Origin: Hyphomicrobiales bacterium
GTDB taxonomy: Bacteria > Pseudomonadota > Alphaproteobacteria > Rhizobiales > Xanthobacteraceae
Length of the DNA: 64,000 nucleotides
Assembly (NCBI GenBank): GCA_017305555.1
Contig: JAFKKM010000020.1
Coordinates: 1 to 64,000, forward strand
Direction: 5' to 3'
This document shows, in pieces, positions 8,600 through 17,971 of the stretch (positions are counted from its first letter, which is position 1; every line of letters starts with the position of its first letter). Position numbers and translations under genes: made by a program. A model generated the notes under the pieces. The model saw only the letters and a list, made by a program, of their open reading frames with translations, had not been told where the DNA came from and did no database searches.

Positions 8600-9424
8600 T
8601 CAGCGATCCTGCCAGGTCGGTACGCGCTTTTCGACGAAGGCGCAAATGCCTTCCTCGGCGTCGCGCGCCATCATGTTTTCAGTCATCACTTCCGACGCGA
8701 AGCGATAGGCGTCGGCGAGGTTCATCTCGACCTGACGATAGAACGCTTCCTTGCCGATCTTGATGGTGTGAGCCGATTTGCGGGCAACCTGTTGAGCAAG
8801 TGCAATCGCGGCATCGCGCTCGGTGCCGTGAGCGACCACGCGATTAACGAGACCGATCTCGCGCGCGCGGGCCGCCTTCACCGGCTCGCCGGTCAAAAGC
8901 ATTTCCATCGCCTGCTTGCGCGGGACGTTGCGCGATAGCGCCACCATCGGGGTCGAGCAGAACAGCCCGATGTCGACGCCCGGCGTGGCGAACGTCGCCT
9001 GTTCGGAGGCGATAGCCAGATCGCAACTCGCTACCAGTTGGCAGCCGGCGGCGGTGGCGACGCCTTGCACGGCGGCGACGACAGGCTTCGGCAGGGTGAC
9101 GATGCTTTGCATCATCGCACTACACGCGGTCATCATTCGCGCGAAGAATGCGCGGCCGCCGTCGGCATCGGCGCGGCGCGCCGTCAGCTCCTTGAGATCG
9201 TGGCCGGAGGAGAACGCCGGGCCCGCGGCGGCGATCACCACGGCGCGCACGGCTTTATCGTTGCGGACGGCATCGATTGCGGCGTGAAGATCGGCGATCA
9301 GCGCTTCCGACAGGCAATTGCGGGCTCCGGGCCGGTTCAGGGTCAGCACCGCGACGTCGCCGATCTGCTCACGGAGCAGAATCGGAGGGGAGGGTATCGG
9401 CGCGCGAACAGGTTGGGCAGTCAT
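8600..9424 (-). CDS. Enoyl-CoA hydratase/isomerase family protein
   Basis: A 274-residue crotonase-fold protein. The oxyanion-hole segments are visible: AAGPAFSSGHDLKEL near the middle of the N-terminal half and AAVQGVATAAGCQLVASCDL after it. The second catalytic Glu of true hydratases appears to be replaced in FATPGVDIGLFCST, so the reaction could be hydration, isomerisation or another crotonase chemistry. The start at 9424 (MTAQPV) was chosen with GGA upstream; ATGs at 9436 and 9439 are also in frame. It is divergent from a thioesterase gene, with 73 bp between the starts. Confidence 0.85.
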   Translation of the reverse strand: MTAQPVRAPIPSPPILLREQIGDVAVLTLNRPGARNCLSEALIADLHAAIDAVRNDKAVRAVVIAAAGPAFSSGHDLKELTARRADADGGRAFFARMMTACSAMMQSIVTLPKPVVAAVQGVATAAGCQLVASCDLAIASEQATFATPGVDIGLFCSTPMVALSRNVPRKQAMEMLLTGEPVKAARAREIGLVNRVVAHGTERDAAIALAQQVARKSAHTIKIGKEAFYRQVEMNLADAYRFASEVMTENMMARDAEEGICAFVEKRVPTWQDR

Positions 9425-9497
9425 TGTCGTATCCATCATCTGGCGAGATGCGTCATCGTACTGTAACAGAGGGCGGCAAGCGAGAGTGAGGGCAAGC

Positions 9498-9929
9498 ATG
9501 GCCGTTGCGAAAATGAGCGTCGCCGAACTGGAGACGTTTCTTCATACCGAATTTCCTCAGGCGTTCAGTGGCGGAGACATCGCGATTGAAAGCGCCGATG
9601 GCGCCACTTGCCTGCTGCGCCAGCAGTATAGCGAGCGCATGTTGCGCCCCGGCGGCACCGTGTCCGGCCCGACGCTGATGGCGTTGGCGGATTTCGCCAT
9701 GTATGTGGTGCTGCTGTCCGCCATCGGGCCGATCGGGCTCGCGGTGACCACCAATCTCAACATTAATTTCCTGCGCAAGGGCCAGCCCAACCAGGATGTG
9801 CTGGCGGCGGCGCGGCTGCTCAAGCTCGGCAAGCGGCTTGCAGTGGGCGAGGTGACGCTGCTGTCGGGCACATCGCCCGATCCGATTGCGCACGTCACAG
9901 CGACGTATTCCATTCCAAATGCAGGCTGA
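9498..9929 (+). CDS. PaaI-family hot-dog thioesterase
   Basis: A 143-residue single hot-dog-domain protein. The core RPGGTVSGPTLMALADFAMY is the long helix region of PaaI-type acyl-CoA thioesterases, followed by LAVTTNLNINFLRKG and LKLGKRLAVGEVTL. The substrate is unknown. The start is the ATG at 9498 (MAVAKMSVAELE), with GAGGGC upstream; the frame is open further upstream but runs over the divergent hydratase start. An alternative start is 9513. Confidence 0.88.
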   Translation: MAVAKMSVAELETFLHTEFPQAFSGGDIAIESADGATCLLRQQYSERMLRPGGTVSGPTLMALADFAMYVVLLSAIGPIGLAVTTNLNINFLRKGQPNQDVLAAARLLKLGKRLAVGEVTLLSGTSPDPIAHVTATYSIPNAG

Positions 9930-10081
9930 ATTTCGGGGTATCTAAATACCGTATTTATAAGCCATTGAAATCATGACAAAATACGATGTGCACGGGCATT
10001 GACGTGGCGACGCGCGGCCTCTAAAAGCTCGGCCTGTCCGCTGCAATCGGCGCGGGCCCAATCCCTTTCAGGAATGTTCAC

Positions 10082-10546
10082 ATGAAGACGTTTTCGGCTA
10101 AGCCCGCCGAAGTCACCAAGAAGTGGGTGGTGATCGACGCCAGTGGTCTGGTCGTCGGCCGCCTCGCGACATTGGTGGCGATGCGGTTGCGCGGCAAGCA
10201 CCTCCCGACCTATACGCCTCACGTCGATTGCGGCGACCATGTCATCGTCATCAACGCCGCCAAGGTGGTGTTGACCGGCCGCAAGCGCGACCAGAAGGTT
10301 TACTACAACCACACCGGTTTCATCGGCGGCATCAAGGAACGCAGCGCGAAGTCGATCCTCGAAGGTCGTTTCCCCGAGCGCGTGCTGGAAAAGGCTGTCG
10401 AGCGCATGATCCCGCGCGGCCCGCTCGGCCGTGTTCAGATGGGTAATCTCCGGGTTTATGCCGGCGCCGAGCATCCGCATGAAGCGCAGCAGCCGGAAGC
10501 CGTCGATATCGGCGCGATGAATCGCAAGAACAAGAGGGCCGCATAA
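10082..10546 (+). CDS. rplM: 50S ribosomal protein L13
   Basis: A 154-residue large-subunit protein that binds 23S rRNA early in assembly. It begins [15 protein letters not shown], has the conserved [14 protein letters not shown] and [17 protein letters not shown], and the family signature region around [14 protein letters not shown] precedes the ATG. It is followed directly by rpsI (1 bp gap), the classical L13-S9 operon. The 150 bp leader contains a small palindrome (GGTATCTAAATACC, 9939-9952) that may end the upstream thioesterase transcript. Confidence 0.98.
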   Translation: MKTFSAKPAEVTKKWVVIDASGLVVGRLATLVAMRLRGKHLPTYTPHVDCGDHVIVINAAKVVLTGRKRDQKVYYNHTGFIGGIKERSAKSILEGRFPERVLEKAVERMIPRGPLGRVQMGNLRVYAGAEHPHEAQQPEAVDIGAMNRKNKRAA

Positions 10547-10547
10547 G

Positions 10548-11024
10548 ATGTCCGATACCATGCAGTCTCTCGATCAATTGGCGGCGCTGAAGACGGCGGC
10601 TCCCGACGCGCCGAAGCACGTCAAGAAGGTCGACAAGCAAGGCCGCGCCTATGCCACCGGCAAGCGCAAGGACGCGGTGGCCCGCGTCTGGATCAAGCCG
10701 GGCGCCGGCAAGATCATCGTCAACACCCGCGAGGTCGAAGTCTATTTCGCCCGCCCGGTGCTGCGGATGCTGATTCAGCAGCCGTTGGTCGCGGCGGCGC
10801 GGGCAGGGCAGTACGACGTGGTCTGCACCGTCACCGGCGGTGGCCTATCGGGTCAGGCCGGCGCGGTGCGCCATGGCCTGTCCAAGGCACTGACGCACTT
10901 CGAGCCGGATCTGCGCGGCGTCCTCAAGAAGGGCGGCTTCCTGACCCGCGACTCGCGCGTCGTCGAGCGCAAGAAGTACGGCAAGGCCAAGGCTCGTCGT
11001 TCGTTCCAGTTCTCGAAGCGCTGA
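10548..11024 (+). CDS. rpsI: 30S ribosomal protein S9
   Basis: A 158-residue small-subunit protein whose C-terminal tail reaches the P-site tRNA. The core [17 protein letters not shown] and the ending [17 protein letters not shown], with the terminal KR that contacts tRNA, are typical. A 30-residue N-terminal extension ([20 protein letters not shown]) precedes the core, as in other alphaproteobacteria. It is co-transcribed with rplM and followed by a strong terminator. Confidence 0.98.
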   Translation: MSDTMQSLDQLAALKTAAPDAPKHVKKVDKQGRAYATGKRKDAVARVWIKPGAGKIIVNTREVEVYFARPVLRMLIQQPLVAAARAGQYDVVCTVTGGGLSGQAGAVRHGLSKALTHFEPDLRGVLKKGGFLTRDSRVVERKKYGKAKARRSFQFSKR

Positions 11025-11068
11025 TCGCGTTCAGTCTTTATTTCCGCAATTGCGGATACCATTCTGTC

Positions 11069-11094
11069 AAAGGGCGCCTTCGGGCGCCCTTTTT
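11069..11094 (+). terminator. Rho-independent terminator after rpsI
   Basis: AAAGGGCGCC and GGGCGCCCTT form a GC-rich stem around TTC, followed by TTTT. It lies 45 bp after the rpsI stop codon. Confidence 0.9.
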
Positions 11095-11253
11095 CGTGAC
11101 CGGTGCTATGATACTTTTCATTTGAAATGATTTTCGTCGAAAACTTGCATGTGCATACAAACGGATTGCAAATTCGTGCTGGCTAGAGTGCACGACGGCT
11201 GAGGACTTAGCTTCCCGACACAACCCTGCCCGCCGAATTGCCGGTACGCCACG

Positions 11254-12501
11254 ATGTCACTCGACACCTCAACGCTTTATCTCGTGGCAACGCTGGTCGC
11301 CGCGCTCCTGGGAGCTATGCTGCTGTTCTTCGGACGGCAGGAGAACATTCCCGCGCTGCGATGGTGGGGCGCAGCCTATGTGCTCGGCGCCGGCGCAATC
11401 GCTGCCTCGACGCTGACGAATTCGTTCCTCTCTCATCAACTGTCGCTCTCATTGAACGCCATCGGATTCGTGGCGTGCGGCATGGTGTGGGGTGCCGCGC
11501 GGGTATTTCACGGCCGTTCGCCGCATTGGCCGGGCATCTTGCTGGGCGCGATTGTCTGGCTGGTTGCCATCAGTTTTCTCACTCCGATCGCCCCGGCAGT
11601 GCGGATGACGATCGGGGCGGCGATTGTCGCCGTCTACGCCGCTTTGACCGCAAGCGAACTCATGACCGAGCGGCGCAAGGCGATGAAGCGGCGCTGGCCG
11701 TCCTTCATCGTGCCGGTGCTGCACGGGTTCGTCTTGATGCTGCCGATCCTGCTCGGCGATTACTTTCGTGGTGATGACGAGGGGTTCGCGGATAGCGTCT
11801 GGGCCACCGTTTTCGCAATGGAATTGGTGCTCTATGCAGTCGGCACCGTGTTCGTGATTTTCATGCTGGTGTCGGAGCGAACCGTGCGAGCGCACAAGGC
11901 CGCGGCATCGCTCGATCCGTTGACCGGCATCTTCAATCGCCGCGGCTTCGCCGAGGCGACCGCGCGTATGATCGAGCGCGAGGCCGATGCCGGGCGGCCG
12001 GTCACAGTGATGATCTTCGATATCGATCATTTCAAATCGATCAATGACCGGTTCGGTCATCCGGCGGGCGACGATGTCCTCTGCCGTTTTGCTGGCGTGA
12101 TCACTAACTCGTTGCGTATCACCGATCTCTGCGGCCGGATCGGCGGCGAAGAGTTCGCAGCGTTGCTGCCGTGCGCGATGGAAGAGGCGCTGCTCGCCGC
12201 CGAGCGTGTGCGTGAGGCGTTCGCCACGAGTGGAATCGTGATTGCGGAAACGCCGGTCGATACCACAGTAAGCATCGGCGTTGCGGGCGGGCCGGTCGGC
12301 ACCGAACTCGATGTGCTACTGGCTGCCGCCGATACCGCGCTCTATCAAGCCAAGCGTGGCGGCCGCAATCGGGTGCAGTCGGCATCGGAAGAGCCTGTGT
12401 CGTTGGAGCAGGGGCGGCTCGTGACCGCAGGTCATCCCGCGCACGCGGCGCGACCGGAGGTCGTACTGAGCGCCGCCACCATGAGCCATGCCAGCGCCTG
12501 A
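11254..12501 (+). CDS. Membrane diguanylate cyclase (GGDEF)
   Basis: A 415-residue protein. The N-terminal 200 residues form about six membrane helices, an MHYT/MASE-like sensor that I cannot assign to a family. The C-terminal GGDEF domain begins at ASLDPLTGIFNRRGF and has the active-site signature RIGGEEF, an intact GGEEF catalytic motif. An RxxD inhibitory site is not obvious. It should make cyclic di-GMP at the membrane. A perfect palindrome, TCATTTGAAATGA (11118-11130), lies in the upstream region and could be an operator. The last 45 residues are a non-conserved tail. Confidence 0.92.
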   Translation: MSLDTSTLYLVATLVAALLGAMLLFFGRQENIPALRWWGAAYVLGAGAIAASTLTNSFLSHQLSLSLNAIGFVACGMVWGAARVFHGRSPHWPGILLGAIVWLVAISFLTPIAPAVRMTIGAAIVAVYAALTASELMTERRKAMKRRWPSFIVPVLHGFVLMLPILLGDYFRGDDEGFADSVWATVFAMELVLYAVGTVFVIFMLVSERTVRAHKAAASLDPLTGIFNRRGFAEATARMIEREADAGRPVTVMIFDIDHFKSINDRFGHPAGDDVLCRFAGVITNSLRITDLCGRIGGEEFAALLPCAMEEALLAAERVREAFATSGIVIAETPVDTTVSIGVAGGPVGTELDVLLAAADTALYQAKRGGRNRVQSASEEPVSLEQGRLVTAGHPAHAARPEVVLSAATMSHASA

Positions 12502-12539
12502 GCGGGATGCGCTAACCCGCCGTTTACCATTCCGACACT

Positions 12540-12788
12540 ATGATTCCCGGTATGAACCCGGCACATCACGAAACACCGAATGCAGCCCTGATGTCGCTCG
12601 AAGCCGCGGCAGCGTCCGCACGGGGTGGCTTCGCCTGCATGTTCTCGACGTCGGACGAATATGAGTCCGCGCTGATTACCGAGCGCCGTGCGCAGGGACG
12701 TTATGCCCAGCCGCGCCGAAATTGGCCGGTCGCGGCATTCGTCGGCGTGACGCTGATGGTCGCCGGTAGCGCGATCTGGCTGTTCTGA
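12540..12788 (+). CDS. Small membrane protein, unknown function
   Basis: An 82-residue protein, 38 bp after the GGDEF gene and probably on the same transcript. It has a polar N-terminal part, the segment TSDEYESALITERRAQGRY, and one C-terminal membrane helix (PVAAFVGVTLMVAGSAIWLF). No family is recognised. Codon use matches its neighbours. The start may be 12540 or the ATG at 12552. Confidence 0.6.
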   Translation: MIPGMNPAHHETPNAALMSLEAAAASARGGFACMFSTSDEYESALITERRAQGRYAQPRRNWPVAAFVGVTLMVAGSAIWLF

Positions 12789-12855
12789 GCCGATCCGGCT
12801 TCAACACGCAGCGATATTGCGATAAATCGTTGGCCTCAACAAAAAGGCCATCATC

Positions 12856-13158
12856 ATGATCACTGAAATCGCCCAGATCGAAATCAAGCCCGGCTCGGAA
12901 GCGGACTTCGAAGCCGCCGTCGGCAAGGCCCGCGCGGAGTTCGGCAAGTCGAAAGGCTTCCACGGTTTCGAGCTGCATCGTTCGATTGAGAAGCCGCAGC
13001 GCTATCGGCTGATGGTGAAGTGGGCGACGCTGGAAAATCACACCGTGGATTTCCGCGGCTCTGAACAGTTCGCTGCCTGGCGCGCGCTGGTCGGGCCGTA
13101 TTTCGCTTCGCCTCCCGAGGTCGAACACACCGAAACGGTGGTGACCGCGAACGGTTGA
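12856..13158 (+). CDS. ABM-domain protein (antibiotic biosynthesis monooxygenase family)
   Basis: A 100-residue dimeric ferredoxin-like alpha-beta-barrel protein. MITEIAQIEIKPGSEADFE, the central HGFELHRSIEKPQRYRLMVKW and WATLENHTVDFRGSEQFAAW are characteristic of the ABM/YgiN family. Members include quinol monooxygenases and haem-degrading enzymes, but the sequence alone does not give the substrate. AAAAGG lies upstream of the ATG. Confidence 0.88.
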   Translation: MITEIAQIEIKPGSEADFEAAVGKARAEFGKSKGFHGFELHRSIEKPQRYRLMVKWATLENHTVDFRGSEQFAAWRALVGPYFASPPEVEHTETVVTANG

Positions 13159-13178
13159 GAGCTATCGGCGGAACGAAG

Positions 13179-13274
13179 CGTCATCCTGAGGTGCGAGCGA
13201 AGTGAGCCTCGAAGGATGGATGGATCGGGGCCGTCGCCCTTCGAGGGCCGCTTCGCGGCCACCTCAGGGTGACG
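13179..13274. repeat. Palindromic intergenic repeat, family B
   Basis: The element starts CGTCATCCTGAGG and ends CCTCAGGGTGACG. It contains inner arms GCCTCGAAGGATGGATG and CCTTCGAGGGCCGCTTCG. It sits between two convergent genes (ABM and AI-2E). Its architecture is that of the short palindromic repeats common in Bradyrhizobium relatives. I see only one copy in this window. Confidence 0.75.
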
Positions 13275-13300
13275 GCTCTCATCAGTTCAATCCTGATGGA

Positions 13301-14449
13301 TCAGGCGGTTGCCGTTTGATCCGGCCAGACGTGATTCAGTACCACCTTGATGACTGCGATCAACGGCAACGCCAGCGCCAGGCCCCATAGTCCGAACAGC
13401 ACGCCGAGAAATATCTGCGCCGCGAACAAGGTCGCGGGCGGAATGCTGATGGCGTGACGCTGGATCAGCGGCGTCAGCACGTTGCCTTCGAGAAACTGCA
13501 CCGCGAGATAGAGCCCGAACGCGCTGATGATCGCGGTCCAGCCGGAACCGAGGCTCGCCAGCACGATCAGACAGCCGGCAAGAATGGCGCCGACGTTCGG
13601 AATGAACGTCAGCAGTCCGGTCAGGAAGCCCAGCACCAGCGCGCCCGGAATCCCGATCAAGGTCAGCCCGATCCAGGTCAGCAGGAACAGCGTGGTCATG
13701 GTGGCCATCTGGCCGAGCAGCCAGCGCCGCAGCGTTTCGCTGATGTCGTCGATAAGGCGCGTCGCTTCAGGCAAGCGTTGTCGCGGTACGAAGCGCAGGA
13801 TGCCGTCGCGATAGAGCTTGGGCTGTGCCGCCAGCAACAGTCCGAGGAAGATCACCACGAAGAAATTGCCGACGCCCTCGAACACCCCGGCGAGGATTTT
13901 GATGGTCTGGCTGACGATCGCGCCGGTCCCCGATGCGATGGCGCTGGCATCGGGGAGCTTCGGGCCGCGCGAAGGGGAGGCCGGTGTCTCCTTTGGTGCG
14001 GTGGCGTCCGTCGCCGCTGCCTTGGTGGTCCCCAGATTGAGGAAGCTGGTGTCGACGCCTTGCTTCTCCAGAAAATCCTTGGCGTTGCCGAGCTGTGCGC
14101 GGATCGTCGAACTCAGCGCGGTCACCTGCTGGGCGATGGTTGCGCCGCCGAGGACGGCAACGCCGGACAACAGCCCGGTGAACAGGATGCAGACGATCAC
14201 TAGCCGCAGCGTCTGGCTGCCGCCGAACACACGGCGCAACAGATCGGCCATGGCGGTGAGAAATACGCCGAACAGGATTCCGGCGAACAGCATGAACAGC
14301 GTCGCGGCGGAATACCACGCCAGCGCCAAAGTTGCGGCGAAGGCCACGATGCCGATGCCGCCGACGGCGATGGAGCGGGCAAGCGAGGTGCGCGCCGGAC
14401 TTCGATCTTCAAGCGAACTGCCCACGTCTTTGCCCCTCGATTCCATCAA
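13301..14449 (-). CDS. AI-2E family transporter (PerM/UPF0118)
   Basis: A 382-residue membrane protein with about eight helices and a hydrophilic insert (about 145-175, rich in Ala, Thr and Pro). LTWIGLTLIGIPGALVLGFL followed by LTFIPNVGAILAG, and the ending LWGLALALPLIAVIKVVL, are family hallmarks. Members export AI-2 or act as Na+/H+ antiporters; the substrate here is undetermined. Two consecutive ATG codons at 14449 and 14446 are possible starts. Confidence 0.92.
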   Translation of the reverse strand: MMESRGKDVGSSLEDRSPARTSLARSIAVGGIGIVAFAATLALAWYSAATLFMLFAGILFGVFLTAMADLLRRVFGGSQTLRLVIVCILFTGLLSGVAVLGGATIAQQVTALSSTIRAQLGNAKDFLEKQGVDTSFLNLGTTKAAATDATAPKETPASPSRGPKLPDASAIASGTGAIVSQTIKILAGVFEGVGNFFVVIFLGLLLAAQPKLYRDGILRFVPRQRLPEATRLIDDISETLRRWLLGQMATMTTLFLLTWIGLTLIGIPGALVLGFLTGLLTFIPNVGAILAGCLIVLASLGSGWTAIISAFGLYLAVQFLEGNVLTPLIQRHAISIPPATLFAAQIFLGVLFGLWGLALALPLIAVIKVVLNHVWPDQTATA

Positions 14450-14601
14450 TTATCAGTCTTTCCATAATTCACGGGCGGATCAAGACGTCGGGATTTTGGG
14501 AGGTGTCCGTGTCAGCCGGGATCGGGGCGCCCCAGGCACGTTTACCCTATATGCAATTGGAACTTGTAATGTCTTGTTCGGGCGCGGAGGAGTGGTATCG
14601 A

Positions 14602-14617
14602 TTAAGAATTAATTAAC
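14602..14617 (+). promoter_or_regulatory. CtrA-type box
   Basis: The sequence TTAA, seven bases, then TTAAC matches the alphaproteobacterial CtrA consensus (TTAA-N7-TTAAC) exactly. It ends 18 bp before the start codon of the PilZ gene. Binding so close to the start could repress, or the true transcription start could lie further upstream. Confidence 0.55.
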
Positions 14618-14634
14618 CAAGCGAGTTTGAGCCG

Positions 14635-14988
14635 ATGTTGGAACGGCGAACGGAAATGCGCGCACGCATGTTCCTGGGTGGCGTCATCGCCTTTGATCGA
14701 CGCTATTCGACAGTGGCTTGTCGGGTGAGGAATCTCACGCAGGCAGGCGCTTACATTAACATCGTATCGACTGCGATGATTCCGGCTGAGTTTGATTTTT
14801 CAATCCCAGATCGCGGTCAATCGTTTCGTGCGCAATTGGTCTGGCGCAGCGAGAAAGCAGCGGGCTTGCGCTTCACCCGCCCCGCCGAATCCAGTGTGAT
14901 TCCGCTGGACTACGCCATCAAACTGAGGGCTTGCGAGCGGGAAAACGTCGATCTCAAGCGACGCATCGCCGATCTCAGCGCCGGCTGA
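14635..14988 (+). CDS. PilZ-domain protein (c-di-GMP receptor candidate)
   Basis: A 117-residue protein that is essentially one PilZ domain. ERRTEMR resembles the RxxxR c-di-GMP motif, and NLTQAGAYI corresponds to the [D/N]xSxxG motif with Thr for Ser. LVWRSEKAAGLRF closes the barrel. A short helical tail follows (CERENVDLKRRIADL). It has a CtrA-type box just upstream, and a GGDEF gene is 2 kb away. It may link cell-cycle control to motility or envelope behaviour. Confidence 0.85.
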   Translation: MLERRTEMRARMFLGGVIAFDRRYSTVACRVRNLTQAGAYINIVSTAMIPAEFDFSIPDRGQSFRAQLVWRSEKAAGLRFTRPAESSVIPLDYAIKLRACERENVDLKRRIADLSAG

Positions 14989-14995
14989 CAGTGTC

Positions 14996-15175
14996 ATGGC
15001 AAAGCCGACGATTCGAAAGACGGTGTCAGGCGTTCTTCTCGTCGCGGCCATTAACTATGTGATGGTCGTGATCGTATCGGCGACCGCAGCGGCTATTGTC
15101 GCGCAGACCGCCGGCGCGATTATCTCCGCGAAATTTCTCGCCATCGCGACGGCTCTGAAAAGAGCCTCCTTCTGA
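14996..15175 (+). CDS. Possible 59-residue membrane peptide
   Basis: An ATG 7 bp after the PilZ stop codon opens a 59-codon frame with a basic start (MAKPTIRKT), then a long apolar segment (VLLVAAINYVMVVIVSA, AAAIVAQTAGAII) and a basic end (LKRASF). The composition is that of a small membrane protein. No clear Shine-Dalgarno sequence is visible, so translation would depend on coupling to the PilZ gene. No family is recognised. Confidence 0.35.
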   Translation: MAKPTIRKTVSGVLLVAAINYVMVVIVSATAAAIVAQTAGAIISAKFLAIATALKRASF

Positions 15176-15288
15176 CGTATTCGCGGGCGATGCTGAGCGA
15201 TCAACCGCGGCACAGCAAAAAGGTACCCTGTGAGGGGGGGCCTTTGATGTCTGTCGTTGGTCTCGCCGCCGGATAAGCCCGGCTGCGA

Positions 15289-15624
15289 TTACAGTGAATA
15301 GTGGCGTCTGCCACTTGTTTTTGGAGCGGGAGAGGCATGCTGCCAGGCTTCATGGATCAAGTCGCGCAGCTCCGCGAGCGGAATGCGTTCGATCTGCGCG
15401 ATGAGATTGGCGGTCTTGCCCCACATGAAGGTGACGAATACGTCAGGGGCGGCTGCGAACAGGAAGTCCTTCCGCTCATCGGGAAGATGCAGGAAGAGAC
15501 CGTCAGCCCGCATCACAGCGAAAATGCGTTTGCGGGTGCGATAAGCGGGACGGCCCAAATGATCGATCTCGCTGACGCCGTCGAGCGTGAGCGCGATCCG
15601 GCGCACGTCGGCTGGCGTAGACAT
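15289..15624 (-). CDS. MmcQ/YjbR family protein
   Basis: A 111-residue protein with the start VRRIALTLDGVSEIDHLGRP, the middle FLHLPDERKDFLFAAAPDVF and the end LAELRDLIHEAWQHASP, all typical of the YjbR/MmcQ fold (DUF419). The fold resembles the CyaY frataxin-like shape, and DNA binding has been proposed for the family, but no activity is established. It is a single gene upstream of the glnA terminator and reads on the same strand as glnA. Confidence 0.88.
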   Translation of the reverse strand: MSTPADVRRIALTLDGVSEIDHLGRPAYRTRKRIFAVMRADGLFLHLPDERKDFLFAAAPDVFVTFMWGKTANLIAQIERIPLAELRDLIHEAWQHASPAPKTSGRRHYSL

Positions 15625-15696
15625 CTTCCGTGCTCCGTAACTCTTCGAGCGAGACTACGGTTGCCCGGCTGCGATGTCGAGAATGCCCTCATGCGA

Positions 15697-15730
15697 CAAA
15701 AAAGGGGCGCCCGGCGGGGCGCCCCTTTTC
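15697..15730 (-). terminator. Terminator of glnBA unit
   Basis: A near-perfect GC-rich stem (GGGGCGCCC with GGGCGCCCC-type arms) is flanked by an A-run on its left, which reads as a T-run on the minus strand. It lies about 40 bp after the glnA stop codon. Confidence 0.85.
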
Positions 15731-15771
15731 GATGTGAAATGCGCGACCGGATGATCCCGGCCGATCGCTGA

Positions 15772-17181
15772 TTACAGCGAATAGTACATGTCGAATTCGA
15801 CCGGGTGCGGCGTCATTTCGAAGCGCATCACGTCTTCCATCTTCAGTTCGATGAAGCTGTCGATGAAGTCGTCGTCGAACACGCCGCCGGCCTTCAGGAA
15901 GGCGCGGTCCTTGTCGAGGCTTTCCAGCGCCTCGCGGAGCGAACCGCACACCGTCGGGATCTGCTTCAACTCCTCGCGCGGCAGATCGTAGAGGTCCTTG
16001 TCCATCGCCGGGCCCGGATCGATCTTGTTCTTGATGCCGTCGAGGCCGGCCATCAGCATCGCGGCGAAGGCGAGATACGGATTGGCCATCGGATCGGGGA
16101 AGCGAACCTCCACCCGCTTCGCCTTCGGCGAAGTGGTGTAGGGGATGCGGCAGGAGGCGGAGCGGTTGCGCGCCGAATAGGCCAGTAGCACCGGCGCTTC
16201 ATAACCCGGCACCAGACGCTTGTAGGAGTTGGTGGACGGGTTGGTGAAGGCGTTGATCGCCTTGGCGTGCTTGATGATGCCGCCGATGTAGTGCAGGCAG
16301 TTTTCCGACAGGTCGGCGTACTTGTTGCCGGCGAAGGTCGGCTTGCCGTCCTTCCAGATCGACTGGTGGACGTGCATTCCCGAGCCGTTGTCGCCGAAGA
16401 TCGGCTTCGGCATGAAGGTCGCGGTCTTGCCGTAGATGTGCGCGACCTGATGGATGCAGTACTTATAGACCTGCATCTGATCGGCCATGTAGGTCAGCGT
16501 GTCGAACTTCATGCCGAGTTCGTGCTGAGCCGACGCGACCTCGTGGTGATGTTTCTCGACCTTGACGCCCATGCGCGCCATGGCGCCGAGCATCTCCGAG
16601 CGCATGTCCTGCAGCGAGTCCTGCGGCGGCACCGGGAAGTAACCGCCCTTGGTGCGGATGCGGTGGCCGAGGTTGCCGCCTTCGTACTCGGTGTCCGAGT
16701 TGGTCGGCAGTTCGGCGGCGTCGAGGCGGAAGCCCGTGTTGTAGGGGCTGGAGCTGTAGCGCACGTCGTCGAAGATGAAGAACTCTGCTTCGGGGCCGAC
16801 ATAGACGGTGTCGCCAACGCCCATCGACTTCACCATCGCCTCAGCCTTCTTGGCGATGCCGCGCGGGTCGCGGTTGTAGGGCTCGCCGGTGGTCGGCTCC
16901 AGCACGTCGCAGGTGATGACCATGGTGGTCTCGGCGAAGAACGGATCGATCGTCGCAGTCGCCGGATCTGGCATCAACGTCATGTCGGATTCGTTGATCG
17001 CCTTCCAGCCGGCGATCGACGAGCCGTCGAACATGGTGCCTTCGGCGAAGATCTCTTCGTCGATCATCGAGACGTCGAAAGTGACGTGCTGCCACTTGCC
17101 GCGCGGATCGGTGAAACGCAGATCGACATACTTGACGTCATTGTCCTTGATCGACTTCAGGACTTCCTGGGCGGTGGTCAT
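15772..17181 (-). CDS. glnA: Glutamine synthetase, type I
   Basis: A 469-residue cytosolic enzyme that makes glutamine from glutamate, ammonia and ATP; it assembles as a dodecamer. The order of motifs is normal: [18 protein letters not shown], the PEAEFFIFD metal site, [11 protein letters not shown]-like (here [15 protein letters not shown]), [10 protein letters not shown], and [10 protein letters not shown], which contains the adenylylation tyrosine of the GSI-beta class. Activity is therefore expected to be controlled by GlnE and PII. glnB lies 69 bp upstream on the same strand. The length is standard. Confidence 0.98.
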   Translation of the reverse strand: MTTAQEVLKSIKDNDVKYVDLRFTDPRGKWQHVTFDVSMIDEEIFAEGTMFDGSSIAGWKAINESDMTLMPDPATATIDPFFAETTMVITCDVLEPTTGEPYNRDPRGIAKKAEAMVKSMGVGDTVYVGPEAEFFIFDDVRYSSSPYNTGFRLDAAELPTNSDTEYEGGNLGHRIRTKGGYFPVPPQDSLQDMRSEMLGAMARMGVKVEKHHHEVASAQHELGMKFDTLTYMADQMQVYKYCIHQVAHIYGKTATFMPKPIFGDNGSGMHVHQSIWKDGKPTFAGNKYADLSENCLHYIGGIIKHAKAINAFTNPSTNSYKRLVPGYEAPVLLAYSARNRSASCRIPYTTSPKAKRVEVRFPDPMANPYLAFAAMLMAGLDGIKNKIDPGPAMDKDLYDLPREELKQIPTVCGSLREALESLDKDRAFLKAGGVFDDDFIDSFIELKMEDVMRFEMTPHPVEFDMYYSL

Positions 17182-17250
17182 GGATTCCTCTTATGTATGT
17201 TCAACAAATCGGTGGGAGCTGCTGTGCGCAGCCGATAGGCGGGACGAAAA

Positions 17251-17971
<721 letters not shown>

